This document shows, in pieces, positions 52,707 through 60,988 of a stretch of 64,000 nucleotides of DNA. The stretch covers positions 62,001 through 126,000 of the forward strand of contig CAZZBB010000068.1 of assembly GCA_964652195.1 (NCBI GenBank), in the 5' to 3' direction. The stretch's first letter is position 1, and the number at the start of each line of letters is the position of its first letter. The stretch comes from MSPOR6 sp964652195 (GTDB lineage Bacteria; Poribacteria; WGA-4E; WGA-3G). The notes below the pieces were generated by a model. The model worked only from the letters and a program-made list of their open reading frames with translations, ran no database searches and was not told the origin of the DNA. The position numbers were made by a program, and so were the translations under genes.

Positions 52707-53525
52707 TTAAAAATCAGATTTTAAATGTCCCCATGTGGTTGTAGCTTTCTGTTGCGGATCAACAGCTTGAGCACCAAGTACTTCAAAAAGGAAATTATCT
52801 ATCATCTCTGCTAATACCTTACCTCGTGGGAGTGCATCATTACCAGGTGCTTGGTAAAGGATTCCTATGCGGCCATCGGTTTCGGTATCGTGAACAATTG
52901 CAGGATCGAGAAAGCCTGATCCATTGTCACCAAAAGCCACTTCAACTTCCCAAGGATCAACAATCTGGGCAGTCTTGAAGGGGCGCGCTGTAGTGAAGGC
53001 AGCGAGAGTTGGTGTATATTTTTCACCATCGGCTGTTGGTTTAATAGCGGTATTGTCTCCCCACATGTCAGCATTTATATCCATCATATTTTTCAAGCCA
53101 TTCTCACCGTTGGTCCCAGCACCTTCTACCACATAAAAAATATAATCTGCAGTATTGAGGAAGACATTTCCGCCTTCAAGAAAATTTTCTGCAATAGAGC
53201 CATCAGGCTTAGCATTACCTGGTGGGTAAAGTGCTGCTGGGAAGTCGCCAAAAGTGACGATAATATCAGCTAAACCGTTATCAGTATGTTTTTCTGCCCA
53301 ATCTCCTATCTCTTGGTCATTTAAGTTAACAACCTTTGAAGGTTTCTTTAGCAGGTCAGCTAATTCTTTACCTTCTGCAACTGCGGCAGCAAGCCCCATC
53401 CAGCCAGCTCGTTGGGTATAAATTGCTACTTCCCCAAGTGGTAACGCTATACTTGGCACTGGAGTAGTTAATAGAGTAAGAGAATACCCTATGATGATAG
53501 CCATAATAAATATCATTTTTTTCAT
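52707..53525 (-). CDS. Secreted protein, paralog B, with C-terminal TWG tail
   Basis: A 272-residue exported protein with a signal peptide (about 1-27) and the same layout as the gene 85 bases downstream: DIIVTFGDFPAALYPPGN, EGGNVFLNTADYIFYV, GLKNMMDINADMWGDNTAI and LPRGKVLAEMIDNF. The ends are TTTWGHLKSDF, again with TWG six residues from the end. Shared sequence over the whole length suggests a recent tandem duplication followed by divergence. AAAGGAG lies upstream of the ATG. The ADMWG and FGDFPAALYPPGN blocks are the best handles for naming this family. Function unknown. Confidence 0.78.
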   Translation of the reverse strand: MKKMIFIMAIIIGYSLTLLTTPVPSIALPLGEVAIYTQRAGWMGLAAAVAEGKELADLLKKPSKVVNLNDQEIGDWAEKHTDNGLADIIVTFGDFPAALYPPGNAKPDGSIAENFLEGGNVFLNTADYIFYVVEGAGTNGENGLKNMMDINADMWGDNTAIKPTADGEKYTPTLAAFTTARPFKTAQIVDPWEVEVAFGDNGSGFLDPAIVHDTETDGRIGILYQAPGNDALPRGKVLAEMIDNFLFEVLGAQAVDPQQKATTTWGHLKSDF

Positions 53526-53911
53526 TCTATACTCCTTTATTAATTGGATTTTTTTGACTTCCTATGTTAATGAATGATACTAACATAGTTATTCGTTAAT
53601 TTAATTCTGTATACGGTAAGTCTGACATTAAGGGTTAATCTTTAGAATAACACTAAAATATCGAATGAAATTCTACTATCTTCAATATTTCTACATCTGA
53701 CTTCTGATAGAATGATCTAAATCTAATTTAGATATTATCTATGATTACCTCTATGATTGTATCAATTTATGCAAATAATGTCAAATAATTACTAATCATA
53801 GTTATCACTATATAGTCACCCCTAAATTCCTTATATCTCATTGGTATATAATACCATTTGTATTATATTTTCCTTCATTACCGACTATTAGAAATGAAAC
53901 CGTGAACGGAA

Positions 53912-53935
53912 ACCCAAACTGAAAGTTTATGCTAA
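53912..53935. repeat. Reverse copy of the CATAAACT..CAGTTTG repeat
   Basis: CCCAAACTGAAAGTTTATGC reads on the opposite strand as GCATAAACTTTCAGTTTGGG. Confidence 0.6.
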
Positions 53936-53975
53936 AATAAAGGCGCATTTTCAATTAGAATTGGTATAATATTTA

Positions 53976-54295
53976 CTATAGTTTGGACAATTTTCGTAAT
54001 TTCTTTAACAACTGTATACATACACCTTCCGCACCGCTGGTGCTCGGTTACTTGGGGCATTTACGTTTCTACACACATTCCGCACCGCTGGTGCTGCCGA
54101 TTTAGTCAATAGCAATCTTTTTCGGCAGGTATCAGGTTGTGGTTTAACTCATCAATTAATAAGTTCTTATCAAACAACAGTCTGGTGAATGCTATCTAAC
54201 ATTAAATCCTAAGCACCAGAAGTGAGGGATGTGTCTCAACAGAAAGAATGGACTTTCAAGTCTCTGTTTAATTCTTAAAACTGTCCAAACTATAG
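53976..54295. mobile_element. MITE-like element with IS630-type ends
   Basis: The ends CTATAGTTTGGACA and TGTCCAAACTATAG are inverted repeats; over 20 bases including flanks they differ at one position. Both ends are bordered by TA (53974-53975 and 54296-54297), the duplication made by IS630/Tc1-type elements. The 320-base interior has no coding frame but carries two CATTCCGCACCGCTGGTGCT-like hairpin repeats. Confidence 0.7.
54025..54095. repeat. Two copies of a CCGCACCGCTGGTGCT hairpin repeat
   Basis: CTTCCGCACCGCTGGTGCT (about 54026) and ATTCCGCACCGCTGGTGCT (about 54077), about 51 bases apart, each fold as GCACC-GCT-GGTGC. Related hairpins with other stem sequence occur at 62690 and 62741. 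Confidence 0.7.
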
Positions 54296-54343
54296 TATAC
54301 TCAAAATAATTCATAATTCTACATACTGATGATATAGGATGGG

Positions 54344-55192
54344 TTAATAAGATTTTGCACAACGAAATCCAACAGAACTACTATGGTCACTACATTGTGC
54401 GGGGTAGATATAGAATACTGTGGTACGGGTATCACCGTGACCATTTGTCCATGATCCTCCACGAATCGAGTAGACTATTCCATTTGTAATGTTGTTTTTT
54501 TCATTTGCAAGATCTATCAATTTATTATTATTTATAGTTGTTATTACCCATTCCCAAACATTACCTGCCATATCATGTATTCCAAATGGACTCACGCCCT
54601 TAGGATAACTACCGATAGAAGCAGTCTGTAATGCATACCCATCCAATTTTCCATCCATGTTACCATTATCATCAAAGTTTCCAAAAGACGTATTGTACTC
54701 ATTTCCCCATGGATACAGATGACCATCTATCCCTCTTGCGGCTTTTTCCCATTCTATATCGGTTGGTAATCTCTTACCCGCCCAATTTGCATAGGACTCA
54801 GCATCATCCCAGTTAACACCTACAACAGGTTGATTCTGTGCATTTAGATTTGGATTCTCCCAAAACTTTGGTTTACGGTGTCCTGTATCTAAGAGGAATT
54901 CCATGTACTGACCATTGGTGACTTCATACTTATCAATATAGAATGATTTAACGAAAACAGTTTGTTGATCGACTTCATTCCCGAAGGAATCCTCTGTTTT
55001 CTCATCAATTCCTATTGTAACTTCACCTGCTGGAATGAAGACCATTTCCTCTGTGTTTATGATTGAATCTTCATTGAACAAATTAGTCTCAGTGAATGAG
55101 TCTGGAGAATCTTCACTGTTACAACCAATAAAGACTATATACAATATAAAGATAGAAATAAAATAGATGTAACTAAAAATTAAAAATCTCAT
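54344..55192 (-). CDS. SUMF1/formylglycine-generating-enzyme-like lipoprotein
   Basis: A 282-residue lipoprotein (signal 1-24 with FIGC) carrying an SUMF1 domain (about 46-282). The fold is typical: MVFIPAGEVTIG, FYIDKYEVTNGQYMEFL, PVVGVNWDDAESYANWAGKRLPTDIEWEKAARG, FGIHDMAGNVWEW and RGGSW..GFRCAK. The copper-binding cysteine pair that true formylglycine-generating enzymes keep between RGGSW and GFRCA is absent here (TNGHGDTRTTVFYIYP follows). So this is probably a non-catalytic surface relative, not the activator of the sulfatase at 59590. No ribosome binding site is evident at the ATG. Confidence 0.85.
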   Translation of the reverse strand: MRFLIFSYIYFISIFILYIVFIGCNSEDSPDSFTETNLFNEDSIINTEEMVFIPAGEVTIGIDEKTEDSFGNEVDQQTVFVKSFYIDKYEVTNGQYMEFLLDTGHRKPKFWENPNLNAQNQPVVGVNWDDAESYANWAGKRLPTDIEWEKAARGIDGHLYPWGNEYNTSFGNFDDNGNMDGKLDGYALQTASIGSYPKGVSPFGIHDMAGNVWEWVITTINNNKLIDLANEKNNITNGIVYSIRGGSWTNGHGDTRTTVFYIYPAQCSDHSSSVGFRCAKSY

Positions 55193-55249
55193 ATCATTAG
55201 TTAAATTTAATCTAAATTAATGACATTAAACTATACTACAAACCTAACT

Positions 55250-56545
55250 TTATTCTGGTAGTTTAGGTTTTTGTAGAAGATGTTCAGGAGGTAATTCACC
55301 CGTTAATGTTAGTAGAAATTCGACTAAATCACTCATTTCTTGTTCTGTTAGAATACCTGAATTGCGAGTAGATTCAGCTACCCCTACATATTCTGCTGTT
55401 GTAACATCATTTCTATTGAAACTCAGAATGGATTTCAATGTAGGAAAATCTCCAGTATGCATGTATGGAGCTGTTAGAGCCACATTTCTCAATGTTGGCG
55501 TTTTAAATTGCCCATCAGTATCAATTGTTCCTGACAATGAGTCAAGAACCAATTTTGGTATATCCGTATTATCACTATATATACCAAGTCCATTAAATGG
55601 GTTCTCTAAGAGTTTTTTGATCCCATCAGATCTGCCATAATCTAATGGGAGATTCCCTTGAGGAAGACCGACATTGTGGAATCTATTGTCACTAAAAGTT
55701 GGTCCGTTATGGCATTGAATACAACTTCCTTGTCTAATAAAAACCTTTAGTCCCTGTTTAGCATCAATTCCAATTGCGTTGACATCCCCGGCTACATATT
55801 GGTCAAATGGTGAATTTCGACTGATTAATAGTCTTTCGTATGCTTCGATTGCTTTACCTATATTAGCAAGGATTGTATTGATTGCAATTTTATCAGCTTC
55901 TGACATATTATCAAACTGATAATCTCCTGGTTTACCATCTTTAGGAAAACGATTTGTATTAGTTAAATCTGGTAAAGACCCGAAAACTGATTCATAATCT
56001 TCCTTATAGTGTTTATAGACTAAATGTGAAAACTGCAGACGATTACCAGCTTGCTCCTTCTCACCTTCTAATGCAAATATAGTTTGTGCCCAAAGTGAAT
56101 CTGCACGTCCATCCCAAAATTGCCAATTATTGTATGCTGCATTTAATAATGTTGGAGCATTTCTGGTCCCCCTTCCGTTTCCTAATGATGTTGCCTCAAT
56201 ATCAGCAAATCCATGAAATGGAGAATGACATGTGGCACAAGCCACAGTTGCGTCTTTTGAGAATCTTTCATCAAAGAAAAACATCTGTCCTAACTTCGAT
56301 GCTTTAGCGTTATCCGCAACTCGGTTTGTAGGACTGGGTGGTGGGTTATCAGGTAGTGGAGAGAGACTTTTAATTAGATCCCACTCACTTATCGTAAATA
56401 TGTCATCAATTGGTTTTGTACTTTCAGTTAATGGTAATGATCCATCATCTCCACAACTGATAATTAATATTGATATGCAGCAAATAAAATATAATATAGT
56501 ATTGCGACTATACTGCATATGTCTCAATAATGTATAATAGGGCAT
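55250..56545 (-). CDS. Di-heme cytochrome c peroxidase / MauG-family lipoprotein
   Basis: A 431-residue exported di-heme protein of the CcpA/MauG family, which reduces hydrogen peroxide or oxidises a protein substrate. The N-terminal signal ends in LIISC31, a lipobox. Heme sites are CATCH (103-107, followed by SPFHGFAD) and CIQCH (about 275, followed by NGPTFSDNRFHNVG). PTLRNVALTAPYMHTGDFPTLKSIL near the end is the family signature with the distal region. GAGGATAT lies upstream of the ATG at 56545. It lies in the same direction as the SUMF1 lipoprotein, 57 bases away, so they may be cotranscribed. Poribacteria and planctomycetes have many such peroxidases; the substrate is unknown. Confidence 0.9.
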   Translation of the reverse strand: MPYYTLLRHMQYSRNTILYFICCISILIISCGDDGSLPLTESTKPIDDIFTISEWDLIKSLSPLPDNPPPSPTNRVADNAKASKLGQMFFFDERFSKDATVACATCHSPFHGFADIEATSLGNGRGTRNAPTLLNAAYNNWQFWDGRADSLWAQTIFALEGEKEQAGNRLQFSHLVYKHYKEDYESVFGSLPDLTNTNRFPKDGKPGDYQFDNMSEADKIAINTILANIGKAIEAYERLLISRNSPFDQYVAGDVNAIGIDAKQGLKVFIRQGSCIQCHNGPTFSDNRFHNVGLPQGNLPLDYGRSDGIKKLLENPFNGLGIYSDNTDIPKLVLDSLSGTIDTDGQFKTPTLRNVALTAPYMHTGDFPTLKSILSFNRNDVTTAEYVGVAESTRNSGILTEQEMSDLVEFLLTLTGELPPEHLLQKPKLPE

Positions 56546-56897
56546 TATATCCTCATTTCATAAGTTGTAGTGATTAGGCAATTTGTATTCTTCTATTCAT
56601 ACTTTAATTTAGTATTATCTCTATGTACTAAATTGAGATATGAAGTCTTATCACAAGAATTAAAAATAATATATGATGATTGTAATATGACGATTGTAAT
56701 TACCTAATTCCCTATATGACTGTATATTGTTCCTAATAGAATCTATTTAAAATATGGTAGAACTCAATACATTTTTTTATACCGTAAACTCCCAGTTTGC
56801 GTCATACTAATGCACAAACTAACAGAATGAGTTACAAAGTATCAACTTGGGTGATGTTGATTTCAGAATGTTGTTTTTTGCATAGACCGACTCCTTT
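56546..56897. other. Intergenic region with an AAACT..AGTTT repeat copy
   Basis: No gene. A copy of the hairpin repeat lies at about 56781-56803 (GTAAACTCCCAGTTTGCGTC). Confidence 0.5.
56781..56803. repeat. Copy of the CATAAACT..CAGTTTG repeat
   Basis: ACCGTAAACTCCCAGTTTGC followed by GTC; AAACT and AGTTT pair around CCC. Confidence 0.55.
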
Positions 56898-57890
56898 CTA
56901 TTCTTTAGTTAGGTTTTCAGCCGTAAGAGATAGAAATAGTTCTTCTAAACTCATTTCGTTAGTATACATCTCTAATAACTTCCAGTCATGTTCAACTATA
57001 GTTTTTGCGATTTCTGAACGAATATCTTTATCAGTACTATAGCGGATATTATATGTATTTCTTAATTTTTCAATTGAATCTTCTGCCTTAATCACATCAG
57101 GTATATTTCTAAGAGTCGATAATATTTCGTCATTTGCTGCCCCTGTAACCACGAGTGTTAATGTCTTCTCGATAACCTTATTCTGATCAGATGAGAAATT
57201 CCCATCAGTGTTTTTTTCTGTTTCTGTGAATGCACGTCCATTTGATAGTTCTATATCACCAGTAATTTGTCCATTACTAATAACCAATAACCGTTCACAA
57301 GTATTCCTCGCTTCAGGAAGTATATGTGTACTAAAGAGTATCGTTCGATCCTGACCAAGGCTTTTTATTAAATCCCGTATTTCCACAATTTGTCGAGGAT
57401 CTAACCCGGATGTAGGTTCGTCAAGGATTAACACCTCTGGGTCATGGACTAAGGCTTGTGCCAAACCAACCCGTTGTCTGTATCCTCGTGAGAGTTGACC
57501 GATGATCTGATTTCGTCGTTCAATTAATCCGCATGATTCTATAACCGAATCTAATCGTTTCCTAAGCTGCTTCCGTGGTACATTTCGTATTTTTGCCATG
57601 TATGATAAATATTTTGTTACGGTCATTTCGGTGTAGAGAGGTATGTTCTCTGGTAGGTAGCCAATTCGATCTCTTACTTGTTTAGATTCTTTAAAGACAT
57701 CGTATCCAGCTACTGAAACCTTTCCACTACTCGCAGGCATAAAACAGGTGAGTATGCGCATTGTGGTAGTTTTACCTGCACCATTTGGACCAAGAAATCC
57801 TACTATTTGTCCCTTTTCTACAGAAAATGATATATCATTCAACGCTTGAAAAGAACCATAGTTTTTGCAGAGGTTTTGTACTTCAATCAT
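56898..57890 (-). CDS. ABC transporter ATP-binding protein (GldA-like)
   Basis: A 330-residue ATPase of the GldA/NatA type, which powers an ABC-2 exporter or a gliding-type complex. Walker A is GPNGAGKTT (about 35), the signature is LSRGYRQRVGLAQAL (about 133), and Walker B is VLILDEPTSGLDP (about 155). The C-terminal 90 residues form the usual substrate-side extension. No permease gene is next to it here; downstream is intergenic DNA and upstream is the phosphoesterase. Its partner may be elsewhere, or it is an orphan. No clear ribosome binding site precedes the ATG at 57890. Confidence 0.88.
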   Translation of the reverse strand: MIEVQNLCKNYGSFQALNDISFSVEKGQIVGFLGPNGAGKTTTMRILTCFMPASSGKVSVAGYDVFKESKQVRDRIGYLPENIPLYTEMTVTKYLSYMAKIRNVPRKQLRKRLDSVIESCGLIERRNQIIGQLSRGYRQRVGLAQALVHDPEVLILDEPTSGLDPRQIVEIRDLIKSLGQDRTILFSTHILPEARNTCERLLVISNGQITGDIELSNGRAFTETEKNTDGNFSSDQNKVIEKTLTLVVTGAANDEILSTLRNIPDVIKAEDSIEKLRNTYNIRYSTDKDIRSEIAKTIVEHDWKLLEMYTNEMSLEELFLSLTAENLTKE

Positions 57891-57957
57891 TTATATTGTG
57901 GGGTGTTGATGAAAGAATCTACATCATCAAAGAATGAATACAATTATAGGATTATCC

Positions 57958-58851
57958 CTAATTGTTATCTTGGTTGTTTATTCGTGTGATCGTAAATTCC
58001 TGATCTCTTTGCCTGCCAGACAAATACGGGTTATTGTCTGGGTTAACAGCCTCTGAATCTGCATAGACCTCAGGTAAATCAACTGGAACCGACACTACCT
58101 CAACTCTATCAGGATATACAAAGACCTGTCGCCACATCATCGGATAACATATTACACCGGATGTAATGATACATAATAGACCTTGTTCTCTAAATACCCG
58201 GTTTAAATGTAGGTGGCCACAAAAGAATCCTATAATTTGTCGTTCAAATGGAGCGACGACTTCAAGAATCTCTGCAGAATTTGCGATTCTTGAACCCACC
58301 CCTTGAAATTCCACGCTTGGGAAGGGGAGTTGGTGGGTAAAGATGATGATTTCTTCTCCATAATCAGCAGCTTTTTTTAGTTCACGTTCCACCCAGGCAA
58401 GCTGATTTGTACTGACATAACCGTGTGTAAGATCTTCTGGAACTTCTTGGGTATCCATTAATATAAACCTAACGTTGTCTTTCGCGAAACTTGTTGAACC
58501 CATGTTGTTGATACCGAAACATTCAAGATATGAAACTTTTGAACCAGTCTCTGGATCAAGATCGTGATTTCCAGGTATATAATAAATTGGAGCAGTTAGT
58601 TTTTCCCCAAGTGAATGTGCGGTTTTGAGAGCTTCTATATATTTTTCCGAGGACATATCAAAACTATTCCCACCACAAACAATATCTCCCCCATGAACGA
58701 CGAATGCAGGATCAAAGTCATTTATCTGTTCAATAACTCTTTCATAAAGAGCGAGACTGTTCATCTGTTGCTGCAATCCACCTGCAAAGTTCTGTGGAGC
58801 ATTTGGATAGAGATGTGTATCCGTAATAAAAGCGAATTTAAGAGGTGTCAT
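57958..58851 (-). CDS. Calcineurin-like metallophosphoesterase
   Basis: A 297-residue two-metal phosphoesterase of the class that hydrolyses cyclic nucleotides, phosphodiesters or phosphate esters. All metal motifs are clear: FITDTHLYP (about 8-13), VVHGGDIVCGG (about 53), GNHDLDP (about 92), IIFTHQLPFP (about 170) and GHLHLNR (about 212). No signal peptide is present. Its start codon overlaps the methyltransferase stop (ATGA), which shows translational coupling. It is the third gene of a sulfatase-methyltransferase-phosphoesterase unit. Substrate unknown. Confidence 0.9.
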   Translation of the reverse strand: MTPLKFAFITDTHLYPNAPQNFAGGLQQQMNSLALYERVIEQINDFDPAFVVHGGDIVCGGNSFDMSSEKYIEALKTAHSLGEKLTAPIYYIPGNHDLDPETGSKVSYLECFGINNMGSTSFAKDNVRFILMDTQEVPEDLTHGYVSTNQLAWVERELKKAADYGEEIIIFTHQLPFPSVEFQGVGSRIANSAEILEVVAPFERQIIGFFCGHLHLNRVFREQGLLCIITSGVICYPMMWRQVFVYPDRVEVVSVPVDLPEVYADSEAVNPDNNPYLSGRQRDQEFTITRINNQDNN

Positions 58852-59588
58852 AAATTAGCTCGTTTTCCTAAAATCATAATATAACTGGGTTTGTCTGAGT
58901 CAATATAGTGTTCAACTGTCCAATCGGTATCAACAAGTATATCTTCCAGTTCAGATTTTGAGACGAATAGGTAGTCGAACCATGGTGTAGCATATTGTTT
59001 GTATCGTATACGAATTCTCAGTTGTCCACTCATTCTGTCCCGTTCTCTATTAGATTGATGATATGCAAGATGTGTAAGGTCTTCTGTTTGGTATGGGTCC
59101 ATTGTCTCAGCCACAATCTTACCATCTTCTGTTGTCATACCAGCAAATCGCTTCAATAACCATTTTGCTCTCTTATAACTGGCAAATAATCCGAAATTGT
59201 GTCCCATCATGGTTATCGTGTTGAACGTACCGAACTTGGTATTGAGTTGGGTAATCGGTACAAGTATAGCGTTTTTGACATCTCTCTTTTTACAGACTTG
59301 AATTGCTAGTGGCGAATTGTCGGTTGCCAAGACATCATGTCCTTTTTTTTGAAGATAGAGAGCGTGTCTTCCAGCACCGCAGCCGATATCTAAGATCCTT
59401 CCTGAAGTATATTCCATAGCAAGTTTCTGATGTTCTGCCCACTCAGGATATTCTGAAAAATAGGTGAGTGCTCCCATACGACTTGTGGTAATGTAACCGT
59501 CATCTCGTTCAACGATTTCAAGGTTTTGTATTCCATTCAGGTAATCGTAAAGGATGTGTCCATAAGCATCCTGTTTGTCTGTTAACAT
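58848..59588 (-). CDS. SAM-dependent class I methyltransferase
   Basis: A 246-residue methyltransferase. The SAM-binding motif is ILDIGCGAGRHALYLQKKG (about 65-83) followed by LATDNSPLAIQVCKKR (acidic residue binding the ribose, about 90). ILVPITQLN and FNTITMMGHNFGLF cover the later strands. The target is not recognisable from sequence. The start ATG is one base after the sulfatase stop and the stop overlaps the phosphoesterase start, so the three genes form a tight operon. Confidence 0.87.
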   Translation of the reverse strand: MLTDKQDAYGHILYDYLNGIQNLEIVERDDGYITTSRMGALTYFSEYPEWAEHQKLAMEYTSGRILDIGCGAGRHALYLQKKGHDVLATDNSPLAIQVCKKRDVKNAILVPITQLNTKFGTFNTITMMGHNFGLFASYKRAKWLLKRFAGMTTEDGKIVAETMDPYQTEDLTHLAYHQSNRERDRMSGQLRIRIRYKQYATPWFDYLFVSKSELEDILVDTDWTVEHYIDSDKPSYIMILGKRANL

Positions 59589-59589
59589 A

Positions 59590-60939
59590 CTACTGTCTCA
59601 CATATCCTGTTGTCCCGTTCCGTTCTTGTTTATGTGTTTCCCAATATTCTTCGATACCATTTCGCCATGTCTGTGCTGCTTCTGTTAACTCATCAGTAAT
59701 ATCTGGATACTCGTCTTTTAGATTCTTGGTTTCACCCATATCTTCATTAAGATTTGCAAGGTGGACATCATCTTCAGGAGGTGCACCTTCCACTAATCTA
59801 CCGTTAAGGACTAATTTCCATTCGTTTCGCCGCATTGCTGTTTGATCTCCCATTTCCCAGAAAATATCCGTATGAGGTGAATACCATCCATCACACACCA
59901 TGCCTATTTGGTTTTTTCCATCAAGTTGATATTTTGATAAATCTCCGTCTGCAGCGGATAGGAACGTAGGAAACACATCCATAGCTGCCCCACAATGGTT
60001 AACAACATTTCCGGGTGGAATTTCCTTTGGCCAATGCATTATCCCTGGTGAACGAATTCCTCCTTCATATAAACTGAACTTATGTCCTTTTAGTTTACCT
60101 GCACTTCCGCCATAATAAGGGTCTTGTGTTCCATCTAACCAGTTTCGAGTTTCCCGAGAGGGTCCATTGTCACTTTGGAAATATGAGAATGTATTCTCCG
60201 CGATGCCCTGACGTTCAAGTTCGGCAAAGATCGCGCCTACACTGTCATCAACTGCACTCAACATGGCAGCCATAATTTGTCTATCCCAAGGTAGATCTGG
60301 AAATCTAACTATATATTCTTGAGGAGCATGCATTGGATAGTGTGGTGCGTTATAAGGAACGTAGAGGAAAAATGGTTTTCCGATTTCAACAGATCTCCGT
60401 ATATATTTGATGGCATATTCGGTAATTAATTCAGTAAAATACTCGCCATTTCGATATATTTCCTCACTATTTTCCCAAAGATCATGTGTTTGGTCAAAAT
60501 CTGGTCTTCCCAATCCCCAATAAAAGATGTGAGAGTAGAAATCTATACATCCAGCCATGAAACCGAACCAATCATCAAACCCGTGATCTTCCGGTCTTGA
60601 ACCTTCAGCGAGACCTAAATGCCATTTACCTGTCATCGCGGTATAATATCCAAGTTCCTTAAGAGCTGTGGAAATTGTTGGAACGGATGGTGGTAATCCG
60701 GTAGCAGTTCTATGACCAGATAAAATTGATCTTACACCTGCATGTGCAGGATATCTACCTGTTAATACTGAAGCACGAGATGGTGAACAGACAGGTGAAT
60801 TAGAGTACCAATCTGTAGAGCGGATACCTTCAGATGCCATTCTATCTATATGAGGTGTCTTAAAATCTGTTGCCCCCATACAGGATAAATCACCATATCC
60901 TTGGTCATCAGTAAGAAAGATAATAAAATTGGTTTGCAT
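59590..60939 (-). CDS. Type I sulfatase (arylsulfatase family)
   Basis: A 449-residue sulfatase that removes sulfate from an organic ester, probably a sulfated sugar. The active site is CSPSR at residues 51-55, whose cysteine is normally converted to formylglycine. The acids binding calcium are DDQGYGD (about 10-17), and GKWHLG (about 102) carries the lysine/histidine pair. The protein ends near YWETHKQERNG without a signal peptide, so it may act in the cytoplasm, unusual for many sulfatases. AGGAGAAAG precedes the ATG. No intact maturation enzyme is in the window; the SUMF1-like lipoprotein at 54344 lacks the needed cysteines. Confidence 0.92.
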   Translation of the reverse strand: MQTNFIIFLTDDQGYGDLSCMGATDFKTPHIDRMASEGIRSTDWYSNSPVCSPSRASVLTGRYPAHAGVRSILSGHRTATGLPPSVPTISTALKELGYYTAMTGKWHLGLAEGSRPEDHGFDDWFGFMAGCIDFYSHIFYWGLGRPDFDQTHDLWENSEEIYRNGEYFTELITEYAIKYIRRSVEIGKPFFLYVPYNAPHYPMHAPQEYIVRFPDLPWDRQIMAAMLSAVDDSVGAIFAELERQGIAENTFSYFQSDNGPSRETRNWLDGTQDPYYGGSAGKLKGHKFSLYEGGIRSPGIMHWPKEIPPGNVVNHCGAAMDVFPTFLSAADGDLSKYQLDGKNQIGMVCDGWYSPHTDIFWEMGDQTAMRRNEWKLVLNGRLVEGAPPEDDVHLANLNEDMGETKNLKDEYPDITDELTEAAQTWRNGIEEYWETHKQERNGTTGYVRQ

Positions 60940-60988
60940 GCTTTCTCCTAAAACTCATCAATGAAAGATGAATCATCTTTTGAATTAA

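Larger units (their letters stand above)
53526..54343. other. Intergenic region holding a MITE-like element
   Basis: No gene is seen. It contains a reverse-oriented AAACT..AGTTT repeat at about 53912-53935 and the 320-base element at 53976-54295. Confidence 0.6.

Noticed and set aside
54025..54095. Direct repeats that could suggest a CRISPR-like array
   Set aside because: Only two repeat units, each a self-complementary hairpin, and no regular spacer series; explained better as hairpin repeats inside a MITE-like element.
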